Source: Streptomyces sp. NBC_00249 (GTDB lineage: Bacteria > Actinomycetota > Actinomycetes > Streptomycetales > Streptomycetaceae). From it: DNA of 64,000 nt. The number at the start of each line of letters is the position of its first letter. The stretch's first letter is position 1. The translations under genes and the position numbers were made by a program. This document shows, in pieces, positions 9,257 through 18,394 of the stretch. The stretch covers positions 496,001-560,000 of the forward strand of contig NZ_JAPEMV010000002.1 of the NCBI RefSeq assembly GCF_026342355.1, read 5' to 3'. The notes under the pieces were generated by a model that saw nothing but the letters and a program-made list of their open reading frames with translations, was not told where the DNA came from and made no database searches.

Positions 9257-12200
9257 TCAGGTGGCGGCCTCCAGGGCGTGGATGCGTGCCTGGACGGCCC
9301 GGGCGCGCTCGCCGGCGGGCGCGCCGAGGCCCTGCCACAGCTCCAGGGCGGCACGGTAGGCGTCCAGGGCGGCGCGGGGGCGGGCCAGCCGTTCCAGGAC
9401 CTCGCCGCGCAGTTCCTGGGCGCGGGCGGCGAGGTGGAGGGCGGCGGTGTCGGTGCGGGGGGCGGCGCGGTCGGCCTCCAGGGCGGCGCGCCAGGCCCGG
9501 CGGTAGGAGTCGGCGGCGCGGTCGAGGCGGTCGGCGGTGCGGGTGTGGGCGTGGATCTCCTGCTGGACGTCGCCGTGTTCCCGCCAGGCGCGGGCCCGGT
9601 CCAGGGGGCCGTGGGCCTGCCGGGCGGCCAGCTCCAGCAGGTACTCCGCCTCCCGGAGGTCGACGAGGTCCCCCTCGTAGGCGTGCCGCAGCCGCAGCCC
9701 GGTGGCGAGGCGCAGCAGCCGGTACGCGGATCCGGGGTCGGACTGGGGCACGGCCGCCCGGCTCTCGCGCAGGACCCGTACGGCGAGGGAGGCGAAGCGG
9801 CGGCCGTCGGCGGCGCGGGCCCGGTCCAGGAGTACGTCGCCCCACTCGGGCAGCAGCTCCGCGAAGGCGTCGGCGTCGCGGGGGATCAGGGCGCGGGCCC
9901 GCCCGTACGCCTCGGCGGCCTGCTCCAGGGCGGCCGGGTCCGCGTCGCGGGCGTGGCGGGCGCGGTGCACGCGGGCCAGGCACAGCAGGGCGGCGAGCCG
10001 CAGTTCGGGTTCCCGTACGGCTTCCTCCAGGGCCCGCGCCAGCTGTCCGGCGGCCTCCTCCAGCCGCCCGGGCAGGTGGCGCAGGGCTTCGGCGAGTTCC
10101 ACCCTCACGCGGGCCCGGGCGGCCCGTCCGGGGGTGCCGTCCGGCTGGGCGGCGAGGCCGGGCGTCAGGTGGGCTGCGGCCTGTTCGGCGAGGGCGGTGC
10201 GTTCGGCGGGGTCCGGGGTGCGGGGCAGGAGGGCCAGCAGGACCCGGCCGAGGGCCAGGAGGAGTTCTGGGTGCGTGGGGGTGGGGCCGGGTTCCAGGAG
10301 GGCTTCCAGCGCGGCCCGTGCCTCGCGCAGCGGCCCGGCGTCCTCGCGCAGTTCGCCGAGCCGGATCAGGGTCCGGGCGCGGCGCACGGCGCAGTCCCGG
10401 CGCAGTTCCGTGTCGGGGCCGGCGGCGGCTCCGGCGGCGGCGAACTCCCGGTCGGCGGCGGCGAGCAGCTCGGCGTCGGGGCCGCCCGCGAGGGCCCGCT
10501 CGTACAGGACGCGGCCGAGCACCGCCCAGGCGGCGGCCGTGCGGAGCCCGGTCAGGGCCCGTTCGGCTTCGTCGAGGAGGTCCGGGTCGCGTTGTTCGGC
10601 CCACAGCCGGAGCAGGACGGCGGCGAGTTCGGTCTCGGCCTCCTCGGGCGGGTCCCCGGGTCCGGGCGGGGCGGCCACGGCCCGTCTCAGCAGGGCGGCG
10701 GCCTCGTGGAGGGCGCGGGCGTCGGCGTCGGCGAGGCGGGCGCGGGCGGCGCGCACCGACCGGGTGCGGCCGGGCGCGGGGGGTGCGGGGGGTGCGGTGG
10801 GCGGGGCCGGTTCTTCCGGGGGGCCGGGCAGGTAGCGGCGTACGACTTTGGCGGAGACGTGCGCGAAGGCCTGCGGGGGGCCGGCCGGGGGGACCCGGCC
10901 CGGTTCGGTCGCGGGGTCGGCGGCGGGGACTCCGGTCAGCTGGGAGACGGCGAGGGCGGGGAAGTTGCGTACGCCCCGGCCGAAGTGGGCCAGGACGTAC
11001 TCCGAGCAGTGCTTGAGGACCAGTGCGGCTTCGTCCCGGCCCAGGGGCCCGAGCAGTACGTCCTGGACGCCGGGGACGAACTCGTACCAGAGGCCGGGGG
11101 CTTCGCCGCTGCGCCGCAGCAGCCCGCTGAGCAGGACCTCGGCCAGGTCGGAGGGTTCGGAGTCGGGCAGCATCGTGCGCTGTACGAGCCGCATGACGGG
11201 CAGGGTGAGCGGTGCCGCCGACAGGTACACGGCGAGCTGTACGGCGCCGGGGGCGGCGGTGGAGCGGAAGCGGCGGACCAGTTCGTGCGGCGGCCGGGCG
11301 GCCCGGGGCGGGGGCAGGGGTGAGGCGGGGTGGCGGGCGAGGACCCGGCCGACCTCGGCCGGTACGGGGCCGGTGCCCAGTCCGGCGACGAGCCGCGCCC
11401 AGGCGCCGAGCGCGGTGGCGCTGGGCGGGAGGACGGGCACGGTGAGTCCGCCGGCGGGCCGGCCCGGCCGGGGTGCCCGGTCCGCGCGGAACCTCAGCTT
11501 CGGTCCGGCGCCGGGGTCTCCCGTACCGCCCGTGGCGCGCTCCAGCACTCCGCGTTCGGTGGGCAGCCAGCTGCGGTTCCACAGCCGCTGCGGCAGTGGC
11601 TGGACGACCACGCAGGGGGTGCACTGTGCCCAGCGGTGGAGCAGCCGCTGGGCCTCGCCCTCCCGCCAGACGGGTCCGGCGCAGTCGGAGACGAGCATGG
11701 TGAGGGTCCGGCCGGTGGGGTCGCGCAGCTGGTCGGCGGAGCGCAGCCCGCCCCGGGCGGAGTCCCGCGAGCCGCTGCCGTCGCCGGTGCAGGGTGCGCC
11801 GCCGGGGGCGGGGCCGCGTCCGACGGCGGGCATGCCGTCGGCGAGCCGGTGCAGGTAGTGGACCTGGACGTCGCGGAAGGCGCCCAGGCGTTCGCAGACG
11901 GCGCGCAGTTCCTCGAACATCTCCTGCCAGACGGCCATGGACGGGGAGGCGTCCATCACCAGCCGTACGGTCGCCTCGCGCCGGGTCTCCGGCCGGAAGA
12001 CGGGGATGACCAGGCCGAGGGCGCGGGCGCTGGCCTCGGCGGTGGCGGCCTCGTCGAGGACGTGGCGGGTGGGCGGGCCGGGCGGGCGGTGGCGCTGGAG
12101 GGCGCGCAGGGCCCGCTGGATGTCGAGGATCCGGGGCAGCGCGGCCGCGCCGGGCACCCGTACGGGCATTCCGGCGGCGCCGGCGGGCCCGGCCGCGGCC

Positions 12201-12565
12201 GGTCCTCCCCCGCTGACGGGGATGCCGGGATCCGGTCCGGGGCCGGGGCGCTGCCCGGCACCGTCGGGGTAGAGCGTGACCGGGTCCTCGGGTTCCGGCC
12301 CGTCTCCCCTGCGTACGGGCGGCCCGGCGCCCTCCTCGGGCACCGCCTCCTGGCTGCCGGACCCGGCCCGCCGGTCCCCGGCCCGCGCGCCCTCCCGCTG
12401 CACGTCCGGCGTGCCGCCCCGCGCGGCCTCCCGCGTCCTGGCGGCCAGCCACAGGGCGTCGGCGAGCTCCTCGGCGGACGGATCGAGCCCGGCGGCCCGC
12501 AGCAGCCCGGCGAGGACGCGGATGCCCGGATCACGGGAGGCGGCGGAGGCGGAAGCTGCGGCCAT
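9257..12565 (-). CDS. SAV_2336-type N-terminal domain / von Willebrand A domain / TPR-like protein
   Basis: 1102 residues. Residues about 10-48 (GIRVLAGLLRAAGLDPSAEEL then ADALWLAAR) match the small domain seen at the start of the actinobacterial SAV_2336-type family. A G/P-rich linker follows. Then comes a vWA domain with a complete MIDAS D205-x-S207-x-S209 (LVMDASPSM) and a later SDCAG/VSDC strand. The C-terminal about 600 residues are helical, TPR-like repeats rich in Ala/Arg/Leu. It lies 6 nt downstream of the MoxR ATPase gene, and vWA plus MoxR pairs normally act together as metal-dependent adaptor and remodelling ATPase. This is the middle component of the vWA-MoxR-VMAP type ternary system. 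Target unknown. Confidence 0.82.
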   Translation of the reverse strand: MAAASASAASRDPGIRVLAGLLRAAGLDPSAEELADALWLAARTREAARGGTPDVQREGARAGDRRAGSGSQEAVPEEGAGPPVRRGDGPEPEDPVTLYPDGAGQRPGPGPDPGIPVSGGGPAAAGPAGAAGMPVRVPGAAALPRILDIQRALRALQRHRPPGPPTRHVLDEAATAEASARALGLVIPVFRPETRREATVRLVMDASPSMAVWQEMFEELRAVCERLGAFRDVQVHYLHRLADGMPAVGRGPAPGGAPCTGDGSGSRDSARGGLRSADQLRDPTGRTLTMLVSDCAGPVWREGEAQRLLHRWAQCTPCVVVQPLPQRLWNRSWLPTERGVLERATGGTGDPGAGPKLRFRADRAPRPGRPAGGLTVPVLPPSATALGAWARLVAGLGTGPVPAEVGRVLARHPASPLPPPRAARPPHELVRRFRSTAAPGAVQLAVYLSAAPLTLPVMRLVQRTMLPDSEPSDLAEVLLSGLLRRSGEAPGLWYEFVPGVQDVLLGPLGRDEAALVLKHCSEYVLAHFGRGVRNFPALAVSQLTGVPAADPATEPGRVPPAGPPQAFAHVSAKVVRRYLPGPPEEPAPPTAPPAPPAPGRTRSVRAARARLADADARALHEAAALLRRAVAAPPGPGDPPEEAETELAAVLLRLWAEQRDPDLLDEAERALTGLRTAAAWAVLGRVLYERALAGGPDAELLAAADREFAAAGAAAGPDTELRRDCAVRRARTLIRLGELREDAGPLREARAALEALLEPGPTPTHPELLLALGRVLLALLPRTPDPAERTALAEQAAAHLTPGLAAQPDGTPGRAARARVRVELAEALRHLPGRLEEAAGQLARALEEAVREPELRLAALLCLARVHRARHARDADPAALEQAAEAYGRARALIPRDADAFAELLPEWGDVLLDRARAADGRRFASLAVRVLRESRAAVPQSDPGSAYRLLRLATGLRLRHAYEGDLVDLREAEYLLELAARQAHGPLDRARAWREHGDVQQEIHAHTRTADRLDRAADSYRRAWRAALEADRAAPRTDTAALHLAARAQELRGEVLERLARPRAALDAYRAALELWQGLGAPAGERARAVQARIHALEAAT

Positions 12566-12571
12566 GCCCCT

Positions 12572-13582
12572 TCACCTCGGCCGGTCGAGCCGTTGGATGA
12601 GCAGGTCGGCGAGGTCCTCCCGGGTGGGCGGGGCGGCGTAGTGGGTGAGGTAGATGGCGTTGAGCAGCTGGTCGGCGGCGACCAGCTCGGAGCGGGAGCG
12701 GCTGAGGAACTCGCGGATCAGGTCGGCCCCGAGCTGCGCGGCCTCCTCCCCCAGGTGGGCCCGGACCATGGTGGCGAGGCGTTTCTCCCCCGGCTGGCCC
12801 AGTTTGAGCTGGATGCACCGGCGCAGCAGGGCGGCGGGGAAGTCCCGTTCGCCGTTGCTGGTGAGGATGATGAAGGGGAACGCCCGGCAGCGCACCCGCC
12901 CGTCCCGGACCGTCACCTTGGCCCCGTCGTCGGTGAGGACCTGCACCTCGGGCTCGGAGTCGGCGACCCGTTCCAGCTCGGGCAGGGTGAACTCACCCTC
13001 CTCCAGGACGTTCAGCAGGTCGTTGGGCAGGTCGATGTCGCTCTTGTCGAGTTCGTCGACGAGCAGGACGCGCGGCCGTTCCGTGGGCAGCAGGGCCGTC
13101 CCGAGCGGGCCGAGCCGGATGTACTTGCCGATGCCGTGCGCCCCGGCGGGGCTGCCGCCGCCCGCGGAGATCTGCACGTCCTGGAGGCGGGCGAGGGCGT
13201 CGTAGCGGTAGAGGCCCTCCTGGAGCACGGTCCGCGAGACCACCGGCCAGCGCAGCACCCGGCCCAGTTTCAGTTCGTGCGCGACGGCGTGCGCGAGGGT
13301 GGACTTGCCGGTGCCCGGGTAGCCGGTGACGAGCAGGGGCCGGCGCAGGTAGAGGGCCGCGTTGACGGCCTCCAGCTCCTCCGGCTCGGGCCGGTGCAGT
13401 TCGGCGGCCTGCCGGTGGGCGCCGAGGCGGCGCGCCACGTTCCCGTCGGGGGCGGCGGCCGCCCCGCCCGGCTCGGCGACGGGTCCGCCGTCGAAGTCCC
13501 GCCAGGGCGGCGGATCGGGCAGTGCCGCGATCCCGTCGTGGGGTTCGCCCACGCCCCGGTAGATCAGCCATTCCTCGTTCAC
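12572..13582 (-). CDS. MoxR-type AAA+ ATPase
   Basis: 336 residues from a GTG with GGGAGGGG upstream. Walker A is GYPGTGKS at 87-94, Walker B/Mg site is VLLVDELDKSD, and sensor 1 is FIILTSNGERDFP; the arginine-finger region is ALLRRCIQLKL. MoxR ATPases remodel or activate client proteins with a vWA partner; the vWA gene is 6 nt downstream. The N-terminal about 60 residues are a non-conserved Gly/Pro/Ala-rich extension. A 103-nt gap separates it from the protease gene upstream, so a separate promoter is possible, but strand and context favour one operon. Confidence 0.92.
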   Translation of the reverse strand: MNEEWLIYRGVGEPHDGIAALPDPPPWRDFDGGPVAEPGGAAAAPDGNVARRLGAHRQAAELHRPEPEELEAVNAALYLRRPLLVTGYPGTGKSTLAHAVAHELKLGRVLRWPVVSRTVLQEGLYRYDALARLQDVQISAGGGSPAGAHGIGKYIRLGPLGTALLPTERPRVLLVDELDKSDIDLPNDLLNVLEEGEFTLPELERVADSEPEVQVLTDDGAKVTVRDGRVRCRAFPFIILTSNGERDFPAALLRRCIQLKLGQPGEKRLATMVRAHLGEEAAQLGADLIREFLSRSRSELVAADQLLNAIYLTHYAAPPTREDLADLLIQRLDRPR

Positions 13583-13685
13583 TCCCGGCCCCTCCCGTGA
13601 AGTACGCCCCGCCCGCCCGTTCCCCGGACCGGCGGGCCCGTCCGCCCCACCGCTCCCCCGGCCCCCGCCGTGGCGGCCCGCGCGC

Positions 13686-15773
13686 TCACAGGTCCCCCTG
13701 GAGCGGCTCGTCCTCCGGCAGCGCCCGCGCCGGGTCGTCCCATACGAGGGCCAGCCCGGCCGCCCAGTAGGCGTCGGGGTCCGCGCCGTGGGCCCGGCCG
13801 CGCAGCGCCTGGAAGCGCAGCGGCAGCACCGCGCCCCGGCCCGCCCCGGCCAGTTCCTCCCGCAGCCCCCGGTGGAAGGGGGCGCAGGACACCTCCGGGC
13901 CGGGCGGGGGCCGCCGGCCCACGAGCACCCCGTAGCCGACGTCCCGTACGGAGTGCAGCGCGCCCAGCGTCGGTTCGGCGGCCGCCGCCCGGCAGAGCAC
14001 CGGCACGGTGTTGCCCGCCAGCCCGGCCAGCCAGCCCGGCGAGGGGCTGCGCGGGCGGCCCCGCGCGCAGTCGGCCCGCTGGTCCAGCAGGGGGCCCGCC
14101 TGCACCCGCGCCCACCGTCCGGCGGCGGCCGGGCCCCCGGCCCCGTCGGGGTGGCGCAGCACCACGGGCCGCTGCACCCCGACCGGGACCCCGCCCGACA
14201 CCGTCCATTCGTCGACGGGGAGCCCGAACAGCTCCGGCTGGACGGCCACTTCGAGGAGTGCGGCCGCCTCGTGGGTGTCGCACCGCCGGAAGCCTTCGGC
14301 GAGCGGGGCCCGCAGCGCCTCGGGGAGGGCCGCCGGGGCGACCCGTACGCCCGCGGCGACCGGGGTGACGCGCTCGGGGCGGGCGGGGCCGGCCAGGACC
14401 GAGACCCGCCAGTCGTAGACGTCCTCCCAGCCGTGCGCCCACACCTCCAGGAGCACCGAGGGCCCCGTCGGGAGCCCCCCGGCGCCCCTGCCGCGGCCGC
14501 GCGCGCCCTGCCCGGTGTGGGTGCGGCGGCGGCGTTCGCGCTCCGCGAGGCCCTGGTCGCGGAGCTCGCCCAGCTCCCGGCGCAGCGGGCGCCAGAGCCG
14601 CTCCGCGGTGCTGCGTACCCAGTCCCACAGCTCGTCGTCGGCGCCGGGCGCGGGCGGCTCGCGGTGGTCGGCGACGCTGACTCCGGTCGCGTAGCGGAGC
14701 ATCGCGGCGGCCTCGCCGCCCGCGCCCGGGGCGTCGTGCAGCAGGCCGAGGCCGTCGCGCCAGCTGAGGGGGGCGGGCAGGGCGCTGTCCGGTTCCTCGC
14801 CGCGGGCCTGTTCGGCGAGGTCCCGGACGGCCTCCGAGGAGCCGGGGGGCGGCAGTTCGGCGAGCAGCCCGCACAGGGTGGTGCGTTCGCCGGGGGTGAG
14901 GCGGACCCGGCCGCCGTAGGCGGGGCGGCCGCCGTACCCGGACCGGTCGGCGGCGGCGAGTTCCTCGTGGACGTCGGTCCAGGTGCGGCGGCTGTCGAGG
15001 TCGCTCAGGTGGCGGTCGTAGTGGTAGAGGTCGTGGGCCTGCATGACCCTGCGGTAGAGCCCGGTCTGCCCGGTCGCGGCCAGCGGCAGGGTGCGCAGCT
15101 GGGCCACGGACACGGCGAGCCCTCCCCCGCCGCCGGGCCGCCGGGCCTTGACCACGCCGACGACCTCTCCGCGGGCCAGGTCCACGACGGGCCCGCCGGA
15201 CATGCCGGCCTCGATCTCGTCGTCGTCGCCGAGGCGGATGGCTGCGCCGTTCGCGGCGATGCCGCGCAGCCGGGTGGTGCGGCCGGTGATCTCGCGGATG
15301 CCGAGTTCCTCGGTGCAGCCGAAGTACGCGGCCTCCTCCAGCCGGGGCCCGGGGCGGTCGGTGAGCCACACGCAGGCGTGCGAGACGGGTGCCAGGACCC
15401 GGACCAGGGCGAGGTCGGGCAGGTCCCACAGCGCGCGCCGGCCGGGCCGGCGTTCCTCCAGCCGCTCGGGCAGCACGCATTCCACCCGCCCGGCGACCGT
15501 CCCGGCGGTGCCGTCGGGCCCGGCCTGGAAGGTGATGCCGATCTCACGCCCTGCCAGACGCATCGCGGCACCCCCTTCGCCGACCACGTGCGCACACGTC
15601 AGGACCCAGCCGGGGGCGATGAAGAAGCCGCTGCCCCAGGTGGGTCCGGACCAGTCGTTGCCGGGGTTGTCATACCCGCCCCGGGGCGCGTGGACGCGTA
15701 CCGTGGCGGCCCGGACCAGGGGCTCCAGGAGCTCGAAGGCGCGCGAGGAGCCGGCCGTGCGCCCATCAGGCAT
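13686..15773 (-). CDS. Trypsin-like serine protease / VMAP-type effector-associated protein
   Basis: 695 residues from ATG 15773; a GTG six codons earlier is possible. The N-terminal 200 residues are an intact chymotrypsin-fold protease: GSGFFIAPGWVLTCAHV with His62, LPDLALVRV with Asp120, and EAGMSGGPV with Ser192. The remaining about 490 residues are consistent with a small helical adaptor followed by the VMAP-C region seen in vWA-MoxR-associated proteins. In that family VMAP proteins couple an effector (often a protease) to the MoxR/vWA pair. No signal peptide or membrane segment is seen, so the protease is probably cytoplasmic and may act on a host or invader protein once activated. It is the first gene of the minus-strand cluster. 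Confidence 0.82.
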   Translation of the reverse strand: MPDGRTAGSSRAFELLEPLVRAATVRVHAPRGGYDNPGNDWSGPTWGSGFFIAPGWVLTCAHVVGEGGAAMRLAGREIGITFQAGPDGTAGTVAGRVECVLPERLEERRPGRRALWDLPDLALVRVLAPVSHACVWLTDRPGPRLEEAAYFGCTEELGIREITGRTTRLRGIAANGAAIRLGDDDEIEAGMSGGPVVDLARGEVVGVVKARRPGGGGGLAVSVAQLRTLPLAATGQTGLYRRVMQAHDLYHYDRHLSDLDSRRTWTDVHEELAAADRSGYGGRPAYGGRVRLTPGERTTLCGLLAELPPPGSSEAVRDLAEQARGEEPDSALPAPLSWRDGLGLLHDAPGAGGEAAAMLRYATGVSVADHREPPAPGADDELWDWVRSTAERLWRPLRRELGELRDQGLAERERRRRTHTGQGARGRGRGAGGLPTGPSVLLEVWAHGWEDVYDWRVSVLAGPARPERVTPVAAGVRVAPAALPEALRAPLAEGFRRCDTHEAAALLEVAVQPELFGLPVDEWTVSGGVPVGVQRPVVLRHPDGAGGPAAAGRWARVQAGPLLDQRADCARGRPRSPSPGWLAGLAGNTVPVLCRAAAAEPTLGALHSVRDVGYGVLVGRRPPPGPEVSCAPFHRGLREELAGAGRGAVLPLRFQALRGRAHGADPDAYWAAGLALVWDDPARALPEDEPLQGDL

Positions 15774-15920
15774 CCCGTGCCCCCCGCCCACCGTCAGGCC
15801 CGCTCACCCCATCGAGGGCGTCCAGGCTAGCCCCGGGGCGCAGGTGAAGGGAGGGTGGCGGCGGGACCCGGATTATCCTGGCGGGAAACACCCCCATCAC
15901 GACACGGCACGGAGCCCGAC

Positions 15921-16106
15921 TTGTACTTCACCGATCGCGGCATCGAGGAGCTGGAGAAGCGGCGCGGCGAGGAGGAGGTCACCTTCGAGTGGCTCGCCGA
16001 GCAGCTGCGCACGTTCGTCGACCTGAACCCGGACTTCGAGGTCCCGGTGGAGCGCCTGGCCACCTGGCTGGCCCGCCTCGACGACGAGGACGAGGACGAC
16101 GAGTAG
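15921..16106 (+). CDS. Small acidic DUF6104-like protein
   Basis: 61 residues from TTG 15921, the only start that gives the conserved form beginning LYFTDRGIEELEKR; GGAG lies 7-10 nt upstream. The protein is very acidic, ending DDEDEDDE, with no Cys and no membrane segment. It is a small Streptomyces core protein of unknown function. It is divergent from the VMAP protease gene and ends 40 nt before a 19-bp terminator hairpin. A TATCCT element at 15874 could be its -10. Confidence 0.8.
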   Translation: MYFTDRGIEELEKRRGEEEVTFEWLAEQLRTFVDLNPDFEVPVERLATWLARLDDEDEDDE

Positions 16107-16146
16107 CCCCCACCCCGCACGGACCAGCAGGGTCCGCGCGGCGCGT

Positions 16147-16192
16147 ACGACAGAGGGGCCCGACCGTTTCCGTGGTCGGGCCCCTCTGTCGT
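16147..16192. terminator. Strong bidirectional hairpin terminator
   Basis: A perfect 19-bp stem, arms 16147-16165 and 16174-16192, with an 8-nt loop. It lies between the convergent small DUF6104-like gene and the tgm methyltransferase gene, and so insulates the ATP-grasp RiPP locus from the fxs locus. Confidence 0.88.
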
Positions 16193-16265
16193 GCCGCGCT
16201 GCTGGCCGGAAGAGGTGGGTACGCCCCGGCCGGAGGAGGGCCGACCGGGGCCACGGTGCTGCGGC

Positions 16266-17432
16266 TCAGCAGACCGGGTGCTGCCAGCGCAGCTCTGGGG
16301 AGTTCGCGAGACAGTACGTGTGACCCCGCTCGGTCACGCGGAGGCGGACCTCAGTGATGCCCGGCCGTCCCATGTCGTCCCATCCGAGGAGGGCCCGTTC
16401 GATGTCGTCCCACAGGCGGACCGGGCCACCCTGCCGTACGCCCCACTCGTCGCCGTCCTGGACGAGCTCGGCGAAGCTCTCACGGCTCGGGTCGAAGAGG
16501 TAGACCCGGGCCCTGCCATCAGTGGCCCGGACCCGCACGACCTGCGCCGCCGGAGCTGCCAGCTGCGCCAGGAAGGCCGGCATCGGCTCGTCGAGGTCGG
16601 TCGGGGGGACGAGGGCCCGCCGCTCGCTGTCGGCGTACGCCACGCGGGAGGACAGGTCTCCGGCGACCGGCGTGACGGCCTGAGAGCGCGCCTGCATGAA
16701 GCTGGCGTGCGAGACGAAGCGCCCTTCGGCCGTGCCGTCCTCGCGCACACTGACCTTGGCGAGGCCGGTCCCGGTGGTCAGCGACCCGATGGTGGCCAGG
16801 ATGATGCCGCCGGGGCGGGTCTGCCGGACCCACGTGTAGGGGATGCGCCGGACGCCGCAGGTGGCAATCGTCCGGTCGTACGGCGCGCGGCGGGGCAGGC
16901 CGAGGAGTCCGTCCCCCGTGACGGTCCAGGTGGAGAAGCCGACAGCCTCCAGGGCCGCGTCGGCGCGGGCGGCGACTCCCGGGTCGACTTCGATCGTGGT
17001 GACGTTGTCCTCGCCCAGGCGGTGGCACATCAGGGCCGTGGAGTAGCCGGTCCCGGTGCCGATCTCCTTCACCTTGTGCCCGTCCTCGACCTCCAGCTCC
17101 TCGTTCATCTCCAGCACCAGCCGCGGATCCGTGGAGGACGACGTCGGGATGCCGGGAACCGGGCCCGGGGCCTGGTCGGCGGTGAGGTGATTGTCGAGCT
17201 GCGTGACGAGGGACTCGTCGGAGTACGCGATCTCGGTCCACTCCGCCGGTTCCGTGCCGGCCGCGGTCACGGGCTGCCAGAGCCCGTTTCCCGCGGGCAG
17301 GAAGACGCCCGGGTTCAGGAACAGTTCGCGGGGGACAGCTTCGACGGCCTTCCGCCACGCAAGGGTACGGATGGATCCTGCGGCTTCGAGGCGGTCGGCG
17401 AGGGCCTGCCGCTCGGCACTGGTGTCGGTCAA
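16266..17432 (-). CDS. tgmC: PIMT-like methyltransferase of the ATP-grasp peptide maturase system
   Basis: 388 residues from TTG 17432, which overlaps the ATP-grasp stop by 4 nt (TTGA), so the two are coupled. The central fold is protein-L-isoaspartate O-methyltransferase-like: SAM motif I VKEIGTGTGYSTAL, then TTIEVDPGVAARAD and GLPRRAPYDRTIATCG. The C-terminal about 120 residues form an extra domain absent from housekeeping PIMT. In characterised graspetide loci of this layout (fuscimiditide type) the enzyme methylates an Asp of the crosslinked peptide, which then closes to an aspartimide. The precursor here has Asp70-Gly71, a suitable site. Family call strong; product inferred. Confidence 0.87.
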   Translation of the reverse strand: MTDTSAERQALADRLEAAGSIRTLAWRKAVEAVPRELFLNPGVFLPAGNGLWQPVTAAGTEPAEWTEIAYSDESLVTQLDNHLTADQAPGPVPGIPTSSSTDPRLVLEMNEELEVEDGHKVKEIGTGTGYSTALMCHRLGEDNVTTIEVDPGVAARADAALEAVGFSTWTVTGDGLLGLPRRAPYDRTIATCGVRRIPYTWVRQTRPGGIILATIGSLTTGTGLAKVSVREDGTAEGRFVSHASFMQARSQAVTPVAGDLSSRVAYADSERRALVPPTDLDEPMPAFLAQLAAPAAQVVRVRATDGRARVYLFDPSRESFAELVQDGDEWGVRQGGPVRLWDDIERALLGWDDMGRPGITEVRLRVTERGHTYCLANSPELRWQHPVC

Positions 17433-18394
17433 GGGGTTCCTCCTTGGGCGAGCAGGTCAGCGAAGGCGGCCGCCATGGGGAGCTCGGTCTGCTCCGCCAG
17501 CCAGCCCCATTGACCGTTGGGGTTCAGTTCCAGGAGCCAGTGCGCTCCGTCGCGGTCGACCGCGAGGTCAAAGCTTCCGGAGGCGAGGCCGAAGGCGTCG
17601 AGGAAGGCCAGTAACGCCGCTTCCAAGGAGGTCGGCAGAGTGACGGCCGAGTACGTCAGGGCAGAGTAGTCCCGCCGCCAGTCCAGGAGATCGGACTCGA
17701 TGCGTACGGCGAAGACTCGGCGACCGACGATCAGGACACGGACGTCACACACCTTGTCGACGCGGACTTGGAAGAGGTGCGGGACGACTCGAACCCGGTC
17801 GTCGATCTCGTCTGCGGTCACCGGCTCCGCCCACGACACCACCGGCACGCCGTCCCGCTGGTAGGGCGTTGCCCGCAACGTCTTGTGGATCACCACGGGC
17901 TGGGCTGCGACGAACTCGCGCGCCTCGGTGGGGTCATTGGTGATGAGGGTGGGCGGCACAGCGAGGCCGAGACGTTGGGCGAGGGCCAGCTGATGGGGCT
18001 TGTAGTCGGCTTCGGCACTCCGCAGGGGGTGGTTCACCCACAGCGGGTCATCGAGGGCGTGCAGGACGCCGCCGAGTCCGTATCGCGTCTGTGCGGCGGC
18101 GAACCGGGCGTCGTCGGGGCTCAGGTGGGGGAAGGCCGGCCAGGTCGGCCGGCGCCAGTACACGGCTCGCACGTCATCCAAACGGGCAGTTCTCGACGGG
18201 GTGAGCAGCCGCCCGGCCGCGTGGGCCGGGCGGATGCCGTACCGAGCCGAGACCGTCAGGCCGTCGCCGATGTCGGCGGGGTTGAACCTGACCACCGGCA
18301 CACCTCGCCGGTTGAGTTCGGTGATGACCATGTCGGCGGTGACGTCGTCCGCCTCGGTGGCCACCAGGACGGGCCTCTCCTCGGTCGTACGCAT
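17429..18394 (-). CDS. tgmB: ATP-grasp ribosomal peptide maturase
   Basis: 321 residues. Its ATG shares one base with the tgmA stop (TGATG). An N-terminal pre-ATP-grasp region starts VLVATEADDVTADMVITELN and carries VYWRRPTWP. The ATP-grasp core has the lysine strand PVVIHKTLRATPYQ, VRVDKVCDVRVLIVG, and the metal/ATP site SFDLAVDRDG ... LLELNPNGQWGWL. Such enzymes form ester or amide bonds between acidic and Ser/Thr/Lys side chains of a precursor (omega-ester peptides, graspetides). It is the second gene of the tgmABC operon; the substrate is the adjacent 87-residue peptide. Confidence 0.93.
   Translation of the reverse strand: MRTTEERPVLVATEADDVTADMVITELNRRGVPVVRFNPADIGDGLTVSARYGIRPAHAAGRLLTPSRTARLDDVRAVYWRRPTWPAFPHLSPDDARFAAAQTRYGLGGVLHALDDPLWVNHPLRSAEADYKPHQLALAQRLGLAVPPTLITNDPTEAREFVAAQPVVIHKTLRATPYQRDGVPVVSWAEPVTADEIDDRVRVVPHLFQVRVDKVCDVRVLIVGRRVFAVRIESDLLDWRRDYSALTYSAVTLPTSLEAALLAFLDAFGLASGSFDLAVDRDGAHWLLELNPNGQWGWLAEQTELPMAAAFADLLAQGGTP

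Noticed and set aside
9168..12452. Long Arg/Pro-rich minus-strand frame inside the vWA gene
   Set aside because: Composition is typical of a shifted frame; the frame with the MIDAS and SAV_2336-like motifs is the true one.
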